Assembly: GCF_023093595.1 (NCBI RefSeq)
Contig: NZ_JALLIK010000099.1
Span: 1 to 64,000 of the forward strand
Length of the DNA stretch: 64,000 nt
Direction of reading: 5' to 3'
From: Thauera aromatica_A
GTDB taxonomy: Bacteria > Pseudomonadota > Gammaproteobacteria > Burkholderiales > Rhodocyclaceae
A program made the position numbers and the translations under genes. The notes under the pieces are model-generated. The model did not search any database. It saw nothing but the letters and a program-made list of their open reading frames with translations, and was not told where the DNA came from. Shown piece after piece: positions 8,741 to 17,300 of the stretch. How positions within the stretch are numbered: position 1 is the first letter of the stretch; every line of letters starts with the position of its first letter.

Positions 8741-9973
8741 ATGATGACAATGATGTTGTGGTCATGGGGGCGCCGGGTGTGCGGCGCAGTGCTCGCGCTC
8801 GGCATCGTGGGCGCTGCCGCCGCGCATGGCGGGCATGCGGCGATGGACAAGCCGGTAATGGAAAAAGCAGTGGCGGACAAGCCGGCGAAGGCGGCGCGGC
8901 CCGAACTCGGAACCAGCGCCGCGATCGCGCCCGACGGCAGCTGGTACGCGGTCGCCAGCCGCGACGGCCATGTCGTGCTCCACCGTAGCACCGACGCCGG
9001 CCAGCACTGGGTCGAAGCGGCGGTGGTCAACCGCGTTCCGGAGGCGATCGCGGCCGACGGCGAGAACCGACCGCAGCTCGCCTTCGCCGCCGACGGCGCG
9101 GTGCTGGTGTCGTGGGCGCGCCGCTTCGAGGAGCGTTTCACCGGCGACGTCCGCTTCGCGCGCGCCGCCGACGGCCTGCACTTCGACGAGCCGGCGACCG
9201 TGCATCGCGACCGCAGCATCGTCGGCCACAGCTTCAATGCGATGCGGGTGATGGGCGACGACCGGGTGGTGCTGGCCTGGATCGACGGCCGTGACGGTGC
9301 CGCAGCCAGGCGCGAGGGCGGCGACTACCGCGGCTCGGCGATCTATGCCGCGCTGTCCGACGACGGCGGACGCAGCTTCCGGCCCGAAGTGAAGCTCGTC
9401 GACCACAGCTGCCAGTGCTGCCGGCTGGCGCTGACCGAGGACGTCGACGGTGCGCCGCTGCTGCTGTGGCGCCACGTCTTCGCACCCAACGAGCGCGACC
9501 ACGCGCTCGCCCGTCTCGACGCCGACGGCGCTGCGGCGCCGCTTGCGCGCGCAACCTTCGACCGCTGGCAGATCGATGCCTGCCCGCACCATGGCCCGGC
9601 GCTGGCGGTCGCCGCCGACGGCAGCCGCCATGCCGTGTGGTTCAACCAGCGCGCGGGCGCGGGGCGGGTGTTCTACGGCCGCCTCGGCGCCGGCGCGGTC
9701 GAAGGCCAGCGCGCGGTCGGCGGGCCGCGTGCCGCGCATGCCGACATCGCCCTTGCCGGTGCGCGCCTTGCCATCGTGTGGAAGGAATTCGACGGCGAGC
9801 GCACCCGGCTTTTCGCCGAACTCTCCGACGATGGTGGGCACAGCTTCCGCAGCCAGGAACTGGCCGCCACCGTGGGTGCGTCCGACCAGCCGCGCCTGTT
9901 GCGCCGGGGCGAGACCCTGTTCGCGTTCTGGCGCACCGCCGATGAAGGCATGAAGGGGTATGCACTGCGATGA
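8741..9973 (+). CDS. Secreted Asp-box beta-propeller (sialidase fold) with CQCC motif
   Basis: The 410-residue protein has a signal peptide (to about residue 27), then a Met/His/Lys-rich linker (HGGHAAMDKPVMEKAV), then a six-bladed sialidase-like fold with Asp boxes such as STDAGQHW, SDDGGRSF and SDDGGHSF. In the middle it carries HSCQCCRLAL, three closely spaced cysteines that real sialidases lack. Sialidase catalytic residues (Arg triad, Tyr/Glu pair) are not evident, so annotation as a sialidase would mislead. A periplasmic metal- or redox-linked role is more likely given the receptor upstream and the thioredoxin-fold gene that overlaps its end by 4 nt. AGGAG precedes ATG at 8741. Confidence 0.75.
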   Translation: MMTMMLWSWGRRVCGAVLALGIVGAAAAHGGHAAMDKPVMEKAVADKPAKAARPELGTSAAIAPDGSWYAVASRDGHVVLHRSTDAGQHWVEAAVVNRVPEAIAADGENRPQLAFAADGAVLVSWARRFEERFTGDVRFARAADGLHFDEPATVHRDRSIVGHSFNAMRVMGDDRVVLAWIDGRDGAAARREGGDYRGSAIYAALSDDGGRSFRPEVKLVDHSCQCCRLALTEDVDGAPLLLWRHVFAPNERDHALARLDADGAAAPLARATFDRWQIDACPHHGPALAVAADGSRHAVWFNQRAGAGRVFYGRLGAGAVEGQRAVGGPRAAHADIALAGARLAIVWKEFDGERTRLFAELSDDGGHSFRSQELAATVGASDQPRLLRRGETLFAFWRTADEGMKGYALR

Positions 9974-10536
9974 AGACGAACCACCTGAGGAAAAATGCGG
10001 TAGCCGCGCTGGCTGCCGTGCTGCTGGGCTGGGCGATGCCGGGTGCGGCGGAGACGATGGCGGCGAGCGTGTCCGCCGCGGCGGGCGCTGCTGCGACGCC
10101 TCCCGCCGCACCGGCTTTCGTCAGCCTCGATGCGGCCGGTGCGCGCCGCCTCGCCGCGCCTGCCGCCCACCGCGCGCCGACCATCCTGGCGCTGTGGTCG
10201 GCCGAGTGCGTGCATTGCAAGAAGAACCTCGCCCTGTTCGCGGCGATGGCGCAGGCCGAGCCCGGCCTGCGTCTGATCACGCTCGCCGTGGAACCGGCCG
10301 AGCCGCAGCTGGGCGCGATCCTCGACCGTTTCGGCGTGCCCGGCGATCGTTTTGCCTATGGCGACGAGGCCCCCGAGCGCCTGGCCTTCGCCATCGATCC
10401 GGACTGGCGCGGCGAACTGCCGCGCACGCTATTGTTCGATGGTCGCGGCGGGGTGACGGCGGTATCGGGCGTGCTCGGCGAGGCGCGGGTGCGCGAACTG
10501 CTCGGCCTGGGCGCGGCGGGGGGCGCCGCCCGCTAA
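9970..10536 (+). CDS. Periplasmic TlpA/thioredoxin-like protein
   Basis: The 188-residue protein has a signal peptide (about 1-27) and a thioredoxin-like fold with the active-site motif CVHC inside LALWSAECVHCKKNLALF (about 72-89), and a cis-Pro-like LPRTLLFD segment. It probably reduces or isomerises a disulfide in a periplasmic partner. The start codon overlaps the stop of the CQCC propeller gene (ATGA), so the two are translationally coupled; the propeller's cysteine cluster is the obvious candidate substrate, which is an inference. Confidence 0.8.
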   Translation: MKTNHLRKNAVAALAAVLLGWAMPGAAETMAASVSAAAGAAATPPAAPAFVSLDAAGARRLAAPAAHRAPTILALWSAECVHCKKNLALFAAMAQAEPGLRLITLAVEPAEPQLGAILDRFGVPGDRFAYGDEAPERLAFAIDPDWRGELPRTLLFDGRGGVTAVSGVLGEARVRELLGLGAAGGAAR

Positions 10537-10608
10537 GGGGGGCGAGGCCGCCGGTCGGGCGTGTTCGTTGACGGCATCGGCAACGGCAAGGAGAGGAAAG
10601 GGACGGAG

Positions 10609-11874
10609 ATGAATTCTTTCAGCAGGAAGGCCGCATTCCGCATCGCCGCCGTCAGCATCGTTCTGGCTGCACTCGCGAGCGTGGCGGCGTGGTTTGTGGC
10701 CCGGGAGAAGGCGGAAGAGAGCACGGTGGCCCTTGCAATCGAGGAGTCGCAACGGCTGATCAGCCATTCCGGAGCGATTTACCGGCCGGATGCGGCGGCC
10801 ACCGAACATGCCGTCCAGGCGGCGAAGGCCATCACCGGGGGGCTCTTCGATATTGCCGAGATATACGACCGCAACGGTCTGAAGCTGGCCGAGACGATGA
10901 CGACGGAAGGCGAAGAGGTCGAGCCCCTGCTGTCATCGCACGGCCCGCCCGCCTATACCCGGGCGTCCTACGAAAGCATCAACCTTGCCGACGGGCGCTG
11001 GGTGCTGCGCGTGTTCGTGCCACTGCGCGAATCGCTGGAAGCCCCCCGCTCTGCCGTGACCGGCTACTTCGAAGGCGTCCGGGTCGTCCCCGAATGGCAG
11101 CAGGCGCAGATGCGCTCGGACGCGCTGGGAATTGCCGCGCTGGTCGGCCTGGCCGCCGTGCTGTGCGGTGCGGCCATCTACCCCGTCGTGGTGAATCTGT
11201 CTGCGGAAAACGAACGCCGGGCGCGCGACGTGCTCGGCGCCCATCTCTCGACGATGGAGGCGCTGGGGCGTGCGATCGCCAAACGCGATTCGGATACGGG
11301 AGGGCACAATTGCCGGGTGGCCTGGATTGCCATCAGGCTTGCCGAGCAGCTGGGCGTGGCGGGCAGCGACATGCAGGCGCTGATCGTCGGCAGCTTCCTC
11401 CACGATATCGGCAAGATCGCCATTCCCGATGCCATCCTGCTCAAGCCCGGAAAACTCGACGAAAGCGAGTTCTCCATCATGCGCACCCATGTCGAGCAAG
11501 GGGAAGAGATCATCGGCGGGATCGGCTGGCTCGAAAAGGCGCGCAACGTCGTCTCCGGCCACCATGAAAAGTGGGATGGAACGGGCTACCCCCGCCGTCT
11601 GGAGGGGCTGGCGATTCCTCTTTCGGCGCGTATTTTCGCCGTGGCGGACGTGTTCGATGCGCTGTGCTCCAGGCGCCCTTACAAAGAGGCGATGGGGTTT
11701 GAAGCGGCCATGGCGATTCTGGAAAGGGACGCAGGCCGCCACTTCGATCCCCGTGTGATGGATGCATTCCGGCAGGTCTCGCGGGAAATCCACGACCGTC
11801 TGGCGTGCTGCTCCGACGAGGAGTGCAGGGCTTTGCTCGATGAGCGGGTCCGCTCGCATTTTGGGTTGGCCTGA
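10609..11874 (+). CDS. Membrane-anchored HD-GYP domain protein (c-di-GMP phosphodiesterase)
   Basis: The 421-residue protein has one transmembrane segment at about 11-30, a periplasmic sensor region of about 140 residues of unrecognised family, a second membrane segment at about 172-197, then an HD-GYP domain with HDIGK (265-269) and the full HHEKWDGTGYP signature (318-328), so c-di-GMP hydrolysis is likely. The C-terminus holds a Cys cluster (ACCSDEEC) that is not part of the usual domain. ATG at 10609 follows purine-rich AGGAAAGGGACGGAG. It is 72 nt downstream of the thioredoxin-like gene and may be read with it, but no functional link is evident. Confidence 0.9.
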   Translation: MNSFSRKAAFRIAAVSIVLAALASVAAWFVAREKAEESTVALAIEESQRLISHSGAIYRPDAAATEHAVQAAKAITGGLFDIAEIYDRNGLKLAETMTTEGEEVEPLLSSHGPPAYTRASYESINLADGRWVLRVFVPLRESLEAPRSAVTGYFEGVRVVPEWQQAQMRSDALGIAALVGLAAVLCGAAIYPVVVNLSAENERRARDVLGAHLSTMEALGRAIAKRDSDTGGHNCRVAWIAIRLAEQLGVAGSDMQALIVGSFLHDIGKIAIPDAILLKPGKLDESEFSIMRTHVEQGEEIIGGIGWLEKARNVVSGHHEKWDGTGYPRRLEGLAIPLSARIFAVADVFDALCSRRPYKEAMGFEAAMAILERDAGRHFDPRVMDAFRQVSREIHDRLACCSDEECRALLDERVRSHFGLA

Positions 11875-11921
11875 GTGGCCTGGCCTGAGCACCGGCCGGG
11901 CCCGTCCGGGCCACGTGCGGC

Positions 11922-12722
11922 TCAGGGCCGGGGTGTGCCCCTGTGCGCGTCCAGCGTCTGCCACGCGGCGTGCACCGCGTCCGCGCCGTAGCGGCGTTCG
12001 AGCCGGCGCACGGTGAAGTGGCCGCGGCTGACGTCCTGGAAGTGGTCCATGAACATCAGGTTGATCGCGGCGCCCGCGGCGGCGCCGATGCCCGGCACCA
12101 GCATGCCGGCGGCCTTCTGCGTGAGCTGGACCTTGTAGCGCGCGGCGACGAGGGTGATCAGGCGCACCAGCGCGGGCGCGCCTTCGGCGCTCAGGCCCTT
12201 TTCGGCGAGGTGGCGGGCGGCCTCGCTGACGCCGGTGGCGAGCGCCGCGCGCACCGCGTAATAGCCGGCATCGGCGGCATCGTCGCTGTGCGCGTGGCTG
12301 CCGAGAGCGAACACTTCGAGCGCCGCCAGGCGCGCGCCGGCGGTGCTGATGTCCTCGCCTTCGGCGCGTGCGATGTCGAGGATGGCGCGCATGATCAGGA
12401 CCGTCGACAGCGGAATTTCCACCGTCAGCCCGGCGAGGCCGAAAGCGCCGCCGGCGCCGCCGCTGACCGAGCCGAGCAGCTTGTGCAGGCGGGGCGAGGC
12501 GCTGTCGGCTTCCGCCTTCAGCGTTTTCGCCGCCGCTGCGAGCGCGCGCAGCAGGGCGTCGTGGGCGAGCGCGCCGACGCGCGCGCGCCAGGCCTGCGGC
12601 AGGCGGGCCAAGCCGCGTTCGAGCGGGCTGCCGATGAAGCCGCTCAGCCGTGCGGCAAGGCTGGGGCTGTCGAGCAGGCGATGGGCCCGGACGAGGGCTT
12701 CGAGGTCATCGGTGGAGAGCAT
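11922..12722 (-). CDS. EcsC family protein
   Basis: The 266-residue protein matches the EcsC family in its pattern: a Gly-rich membrane-active middle (LGSVSGGAGGAFGLAGLTVEIPLSTVLIMRAILDIA region), AALEVFALGS, and a C-terminal GIGAAAGAAINLMFMDHFQDVSRGHFTVRRLERRYG region. In Bacillus EcsC is linked to an ABC transporter, but proteobacterial members usually stand alone with no known role. It is convergent with the HD-GYP gene; 47 nt separate the two stops. Confidence 0.82.
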   Translation of the reverse strand: MLSTDDLEALVRAHRLLDSPSLAARLSGFIGSPLERGLARLPQAWRARVGALAHDALLRALAAAAKTLKAEADSASPRLHKLLGSVSGGAGGAFGLAGLTVEIPLSTVLIMRAILDIARAEGEDISTAGARLAALEVFALGSHAHSDDAADAGYYAVRAALATGVSEAARHLAEKGLSAEGAPALVRLITLVAARYKVQLTQKAAGMLVPGIGAAAGAAINLMFMDHFQDVSRGHFTVRRLERRYGADAVHAAWQTLDAHRGTPRP

Positions 12723-12858
12723 GGGAGAGGGCGTTCATCCGCGATCGACGCAGCGCGACGAAAACCGGTGGACGGCACGGGGCAAGTCCCGGCCACGGCG
12801 CTTTGCCTTCGTTCAGACGCGGGCGTGGAGGCGGACGTTCCCGCGTGCCGCAAAAGGC

Positions 12859-13527
12859 TCAGGAGGGTTTGGCCGTTTCCAGCGACTGCAGGATCGTCGC
12901 CCCCAGGATCGCGGTCGATTGCGCGCCGGACACTGCGAGCTTGCGGTTGAGGATGAAGAAGGGCACGCCGTCGATGCCCTGCCGGCGCACGCCCTCGGCC
13001 ATGCGCCGGACCTTGTCGACGTCCGCCTTGCCGGCGAGGTAGGCCGCCACTGCGTCGCGACGGTCGCCGCAGGCGGCGGCAAGGTCGGCCAGCGTGTCCG
13101 CATCGCCGATGTCCCGCCCTTCCTGGAAATGGGCGGCGAACAAGGCCTGGGCCAGCGCCTGGATGTGGGCCGGCTTGCGCCCTGCGGCCTGTGCCCGGTA
13201 CATCAGGCGGTGAGCGTCGAGCGTGTTGGGGCGGGTCTGGATGCGTTCGAAAGCGTAGTCCAGCCCGTCCGCTGCGGCTGCCTCGCGCACGCGGTCGAGC
13301 GCCGCCTCGGCCTGGATCGGGCCGCCGAACTTGGCTTCGAGGAAGGCGCGGTAGGGCTCGCCCGCCGCCGGCGTGTCCGGGGCGAGGAAAAAGGGCAGCC
13401 AGTTCACCCGGACTTCGAGGTCGGGGCGGCTGGCGCGGAGTTCGGCGAGGGCGTGGTCGAGGCGGGTCTTGCCGAGGAAGCACCAGGGGCAGACGAAGTC
13501 GGAAACGAGGTCGATGTCGAGGATCAT
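12859..13527 (-). CDS. DsbA family oxidoreductase (FrnE-like)
   Basis: The 222-residue cytoplasmic protein (no signal peptide) begins MILDIDLVSDFVCPWCFLGK with the CPWC redox motif of the FrnE/2-hydroxychromene-isomerase-like DsbA branch, has the helical insert, and the cis-Pro segment GIDGVPFFILN. It is likely a thiol-disulfide oxidoreductase. The start is fixed by the conserved N-terminus. It precedes the EcsC gene by 136 nt on the same strand and follows the U32 peptidase-like gene. Confidence 0.9.
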   Translation of the reverse strand: MILDIDLVSDFVCPWCFLGKTRLDHALAELRASRPDLEVRVNWLPFFLAPDTPAAGEPYRAFLEAKFGGPIQAEAALDRVREAAAADGLDYAFERIQTRPNTLDAHRLMYRAQAAGRKPAHIQALAQALFAAHFQEGRDIGDADTLADLAAACGDRRDAVAAYLAGKADVDKVRRMAEGVRRQGIDGVPFFILNRKLAVSGAQSTAILGATILQSLETAKPS

Positions 13528-13596
13528 GGTGAAGGTCGGGAGGCAGGAGGGGCGGCTACCGTGCGGGAAGGTGGTGCACCCGCGGGCGGCGGGGGG

Positions 13597-15003
13597 TCAG
13601 AGGTAGCGGGCGATGAAGCAGGGCTGCGCCGGGTCGCTGCCTGCGGGCAGCGCCAGCCACACCCGCCGGCCGCTGCCGGGGACGTGCGCGAGCGCACTGC
13701 CGTCGGCGGCGAGGACCTGCGTCGGCACGCCGTCGCGGTTGCCGCCGGGTTGCACGAATTCGAGCCGGTCACCGGGCGCGAAGCCGTTCTTGACTTCGAC
13801 TTCGGCCAGTCCGCGGGCGGCATCGTAGCCCACCACTTCGCCGACCAGCAGGCTGCGCCCGGACTCGGAATGGCCGCGCAGGTAGTTCTGCTGTTCGGGG
13901 GTGTGGTGGCGCTGGTAGAAGCCGTCGGTGTAGCCGCGGCTCGCCAGCCCTTCGAGTTCGCCGAGCAGGCGGGGGTCGAAGGGGCGGCCGGCGAGGGCGT
14001 CGTCGATCGCGCGGCGATAGCCCTGGGCGGCGCGGGCGACGTAGTACGGGCTCTTGGTGCGGCCTTCGATCTTCAGCGAATCGACGCCGATCTCGACCAG
14101 GCGGTGCACGTGCTCGATCGCGCGCAGATCCTTCGAGTTGAGGATGTAGGTGCCGTGCTCGTCCTCTTCGATCGGCATCAGCTCGCCGGGGCGGGTGCCT
14201 TCTTCGAGCAGCCACGGCTTGCTGCCGCCGAGGTGGCGCGGGCCGCCGCCGAGCGCCCGCTCGCGCCGGCTGCGGGTGGCGGTGCCGACCGCACCGGCGT
14301 CCTTCGGGGTGCCGATCGGCGGGCGGCCGTCGGTGTGGACGTTGCCGCTGGCGTCCTCGCCCGCTGCGTGCAGGCTGTAATCCCAGCGGCAGGCGTTGGT
14401 GCAGCTGCCCTGGTTGGGGTCGCGGTGGTTGAAGTAGCCCGACAGCAGGCAGCGCCCGGAGTAGGCGATGCACAGCGCACCGTGGACGAAGACTTCGAGC
14501 TCGATGTCCGGGCAGGCGTCGCGGATCTCGGCGATCTCGTCGAGCGACAGTTCGCGCGACAGGATGATGCGCTTGACCCCGACCGACTGCCAGAAGCGCA
14601 CCGACGCGTAGTTGGTGGTGTTGGCCTGCACCGAGAGGTGGAGGTCCGTCTCCGGCCAGCGCTCGCGCACCAGCATCATCAGCCCGGGGTCGGCCATGAT
14701 CAGCGCATCGGGGCGGAGCGCGATCACCGGCGCCATGTCGGCCTCGAAGCTGCGCACCTTGGCGTTGTGCGGGGTGATGTTGGCGACCAGGTAGAACAGC
14801 TTGCCGGCGGCGTGGGCGGCGTCGATGCCGGCGGCGAGCGTATCGAGCTGGCCGAAGCTGTTGTTGCGTACGCGCAGCGAATAGCGCGGCTGGCCGGCAT
14901 AGACCGCGTCCGCGCCGTAGGCGAAGGCGGTATGCATCATCTCCAGGGTGCCGGCGGGGGCGAGCAGTTCGGGGCGGCGGGCGGCGGCAGGGAGCGCGGG
15001 CAT
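13597..15003 (-). CDS. trhP: U32 peptidase-like tRNA hydroxylation protein (TrhP/YegQ)
   Basis: The 468-residue protein starts PELLAPAGTLEMMHTAFAYGADAVYAG, the U32 signature, and has ELEVFVHGALCIAYSGRCLLSGY with conserved cysteines, NQGSCTNACRW, and SLKIEGRTKSPYYVA. The C-terminal barrel resembles YegQ/TrhP, which with TrhO makes 5-hydroxyuridine at tRNA position 34. The segment near residues 230-270 is longer than in E. coli and rich in Gly and Arg. ATG at 15003 matches the family start. Function is assigned by family. Confidence 0.9.
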   Translation of the reverse strand: MPALPAAARRPELLAPAGTLEMMHTAFAYGADAVYAGQPRYSLRVRNNSFGQLDTLAAGIDAAHAAGKLFYLVANITPHNAKVRSFEADMAPVIALRPDALIMADPGLMMLVRERWPETDLHLSVQANTTNYASVRFWQSVGVKRIILSRELSLDEIAEIRDACPDIELEVFVHGALCIAYSGRCLLSGYFNHRDPNQGSCTNACRWDYSLHAAGEDASGNVHTDGRPPIGTPKDAGAVGTATRSRRERALGGGPRHLGGSKPWLLEEGTRPGELMPIEEDEHGTYILNSKDLRAIEHVHRLVEIGVDSLKIEGRTKSPYYVARAAQGYRRAIDDALAGRPFDPRLLGELEGLASRGYTDGFYQRHHTPEQQNYLRGHSESGRSLLVGEVVGYDAARGLAEVEVKNGFAPGDRLEFVQPGGNRDGVPTQVLAADGSALAHVPGSGRRVWLALPAGSDPAQPCFIARYL

Positions 15004-15189
15004 CGGCGGCGAGGGGCGGTCAAAAGCGCATTTTACGCTGCGGCGAGAAAACAGCCCAAAAGCGGCTGCCCGAAGGCGCTGCGAGCTCTCTCCGGATGGG
15101 GCGGTCGGGGCCGGCCGCGCCGCGTGCCGCACCACGGCCGGGGCGGAATGGGGCGTCCAGTCGGTCGTGGTGGGTTCGGGTGCGATCGA

Positions 15190-15762
15190 TCAGGGGGTGC
15201 GCGGCAGCACGGTCAGCACGCGCACGATGAAGGCGTGGAACTCGGTCATGTAGTTGCGCAGGAAGTCGGCGGTCGACGGGTCGGTGACCTGGCCGTCTTC
15301 GGTGATCAGGCCGGGCTTGAACTGGAGATAGGCCTCGACCGTGTTCATCAGGGGAGCGTTGCAGAAGCACAGCACGCCGCGCAGGCTCTGTTGCGCCAGC
15401 GCGGTGCCGATCGAGCCGGGGGAGGCACCGATCACGGCCGCGGGCTTGCGGGTGAAGGAGTTCTTGCCCCAGGGCCGGCTCGCCCAGTCGATCGCGTTCT
15501 TCAGCCCGCCGGGAATCGAGCGGTTGAATTCGGGGGTGACGAAGAGGATGGCATCGACCTCGGCAATGCTCTGCTTGAGGGCGCGCGCGACCGGCGGGAA
15601 GTCGGCATCGTAGTCCTGGCTGTAGAGCGGCAGGTCCTTGATCGGGATTTCGCTCAGTTCCAGTTCGGGCGGCGCCAGGCGCACCAGCGCTTTCGCCAGC
15701 AGGCGGTTGATCGACGTGCTCGACAGGCTGCCGACGAAGTAGCCAACCTTGTACTTGCTCAT
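15190..15762 (-). CDS. NADPH-dependent FMN reductase family protein
   Basis: The 190-residue flavodoxin-fold protein begins MSKYKVGYFVGSLSSTSINR (FMN phosphate-binding loop) and contains ILFVTPEFNRSIPGGLKNAIDWASR, the classic motif of the ChrR/YieF/SsuE-like NADPH:FMN or quinone reductases. AAGGAGAT precedes ATG at 15762 at ideal spacing. Substrate could be quinones, azo dyes, chromate or FMN; the sequence cannot decide. It diverges from the amt gene. Confidence 0.9.
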   Translation of the reverse strand: MSKYKVGYFVGSLSSTSINRLLAKALVRLAPPELELSEIPIKDLPLYSQDYDADFPPVARALKQSIAEVDAILFVTPEFNRSIPGGLKNAIDWASRPWGKNSFTRKPAAVIGASPGSIGTALAQQSLRGVLCFCNAPLMNTVEAYLQFKPGLITEDGQVTDPSTADFLRNYMTEFHAFIVRVLTVLPRTP

Positions 15763-15930
15763 GGGGATCTCCTTGCGGGGCGGTGCGCCGGGGGCGGCCG
15801 GCTCCCGGTGTGTGGGCTGGGTGTGGCCGGGAACGCCGTTGGTGGGAATCGTTTTCATATGCCGGCCACGCTTCACCATAGGTGAGCCGCCTCGTGCCGG
15901 CAACTCGCTCCGGCCCGTGCCGGCGCGGGA

Positions 15931-15978
15931 CGCACCAGGTTGGAGGGGGATGCGCGCAGAGCGCACGCTGGTGGTGCG
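15931..15978 (+). promoter_or_regulatory. Tandem NtrC-like enhancer sites upstream of amt
   Basis: Two imperfect copies of TGCACC-N5-GGTGCA lie 31 bp apart, about three helical turns: CGCACC-AGGTT-GGAGG (15931-15946, left arm good) and CGCACG-CTGGT-GGTGCG (15962-15978, both GCAC/GTGC arms present). They sit about 55-100 bp upstream of the sigma-54 promoter, the usual place for NtrC. Confidence 0.5.
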
Positions 15979-16031
15979 CAGGATTGCCCGGAAATGGTTT
16001 CAACAGCTCGATTCGGCGTGTTTTTCGGCAC

Positions 16032-16047
16032 TGGAACGGTGCTTGCT
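16032..16047 (+). promoter_or_regulatory. Sigma-54 (-24/-12) promoter of amt
   Basis: TGGAACGGTGCTTGCT matches consensus TGGCACGNNNNTTGCW at all fixed positions but one, with exact GG-N10-GC spacing. The predicted start point is about 16058, giving a leader of about 18 nt before the amt ATG. With the NtrC-like sites upstream it implies induction under nitrogen limitation. Confidence 0.75.
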
Positions 16048-16075
16048 TGGAGTGGGTGTCCGATTCGGAGGCCTT

Positions 16076-17278
16076 ATGGAAGCAAGCCATTCCAGCAACG
16101 ACGTGTTGTTCATCCTGCTGGGCGCCATCATGGTGCTCGCGATGCATGCCGGGTTCGCTTTCCTCGAACTCGGCACGGTGCGCAAGAAGAACCAGGTCAA
16201 TGCCCTGGTCAAGATCCTGTCCGATTTCGCGGTGTCGACGCTGGCCTATTTCTTCGTCGGCTACGGCATCGCCTACGGCGTGCATTTTTTCAGCGGCGCG
16301 CAGGTCCTGGTCGAAAGAAGCGGCTACGAACTGACCCGCTTCTTCTTCCTGCTGACTTTCGCCGCGGCGATCCCGGCGATCATCTCCGGCGGCATCGCCG
16401 AGCGCGCGCGCTTCCAGCCCCAGCTGGCGGCGACCTTCCTGCTGGTGGGCTTCGTCTATCCGTTGTTCGAAGGCATCGCCTGGAACCAGGCCTTCGGCAT
16501 CCAGGCCTGGCTGAAGGCGAGCTTCGGCGCCGAGTTCCACGATTTCGCCGGCTCCGTGGTGGTGCATGCGATGGGCGGCTGGATCGCGCTGCCGGCGGTA
16601 CTGCTGCTGGGCGCGCGGCGCGGACGTTATTCGCGCAGTGGCGCGATCGCCGCCCACCCGCCGTCGTCGATCCCCTTTCTCGCACTCGGCGCGTGGATCC
16701 TGATCGTGGGCTGGTTCGGCTTCAACGTGATGTCGGCGCAGAAGCTCGACAGCATTTCCGGCCTGGTCGCGATCAACTCGCTGATGGCGATGGTCGGCGG
16801 CACGGTGGCGGCGCTCGCGGCCGGGCGCAACGACCCCGGCTTCGTCCATAACGGCCCGCTCGCCGGCCTGGTCGCGGTGTGCGCCGGCTCGGACGTGATG
16901 CACCCGCTCGGGGCGCTGGTGGTGGGCGCGGTTGCCGGCGCGCTGTTCGTGCTGATGTTCACCCTGACCCAGAACCGCTGGAAGATCGACGACGTGCTCG
17001 GGGTGTGGCCGCTGCACGGGCTGTGCGGGGCGTGGGGCGGGCTGGCGACGGGGGTGTTCGGCAGCGCAGCGCTCGGTGGCCTGGGCGGCGTGGCGTTCCT
17101 GCCGCAGTTGATCATGACTGCGCTCGGCATCGCCGTCGCGCTCGTCGGCGGCGGGCTCGTCTATGGGGCGCTGAAGGCGGTGGTCGGCCTGCGCCTGGAG
17201 CAGGAGGATGAGTTCAACGGCGCCGACCTGTCGATCCACCGCATCAGTGCGACCCCGGAGCGCGAGTCGAACTGGTGA
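16076..17278 (+). CDS. amt: Ammonium transporter (Amt family)
   Basis: The 400-residue integral membrane protein has 11 predicted helices and Amt hallmarks: FAFLELGTVRKKNQVNAL, FVYPLFEGIAWN, DFAGSVVVHAMGGW with pore His, FGFNVMSAQ, and DDVLGVWPLHGLCGAWGG with the second pore His. It conducts ammonium into the cytoplasm. It lacks the signal peptide of E. coli AmtB and is closer to the shorter branch. No glnK gene follows directly, unlike most amt operons. ATG at 16076 is the first codon giving the membrane start; the sigma-54 promoter lies just upstream. Confidence 0.95.
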   Translation: MEASHSSNDVLFILLGAIMVLAMHAGFAFLELGTVRKKNQVNALVKILSDFAVSTLAYFFVGYGIAYGVHFFSGAQVLVERSGYELTRFFFLLTFAAAIPAIISGGIAERARFQPQLAATFLLVGFVYPLFEGIAWNQAFGIQAWLKASFGAEFHDFAGSVVVHAMGGWIALPAVLLLGARRGRYSRSGAIAAHPPSSIPFLALGAWILIVGWFGFNVMSAQKLDSISGLVAINSLMAMVGGTVAALAAGRNDPGFVHNGPLAGLVAVCAGSDVMHPLGALVVGAVAGALFVLMFTLTQNRWKIDDVLGVWPLHGLCGAWGGLATGVFGSAALGGLGGVAFLPQLIMTALGIAVALVGGGLVYGALKAVVGLRLEQEDEFNGADLSIHRISATPERESNW

Positions 17279-17300
17279 ATACCGGCCGCGGCCGCGAGGT

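Noticed and set aside
8741..9973. Annotation as an active sialidase
   Set aside because: Asp boxes mark the fold only; the catalytic arginines and Tyr/Glu pair are not apparent and the CQCC motif is foreign to sialidases.
12343..15885. A plus-strand open frame of 1180 codons
   Set aside because: It runs antisense across four genes with clear family motifs; composition is typical of a GC-driven shadow.
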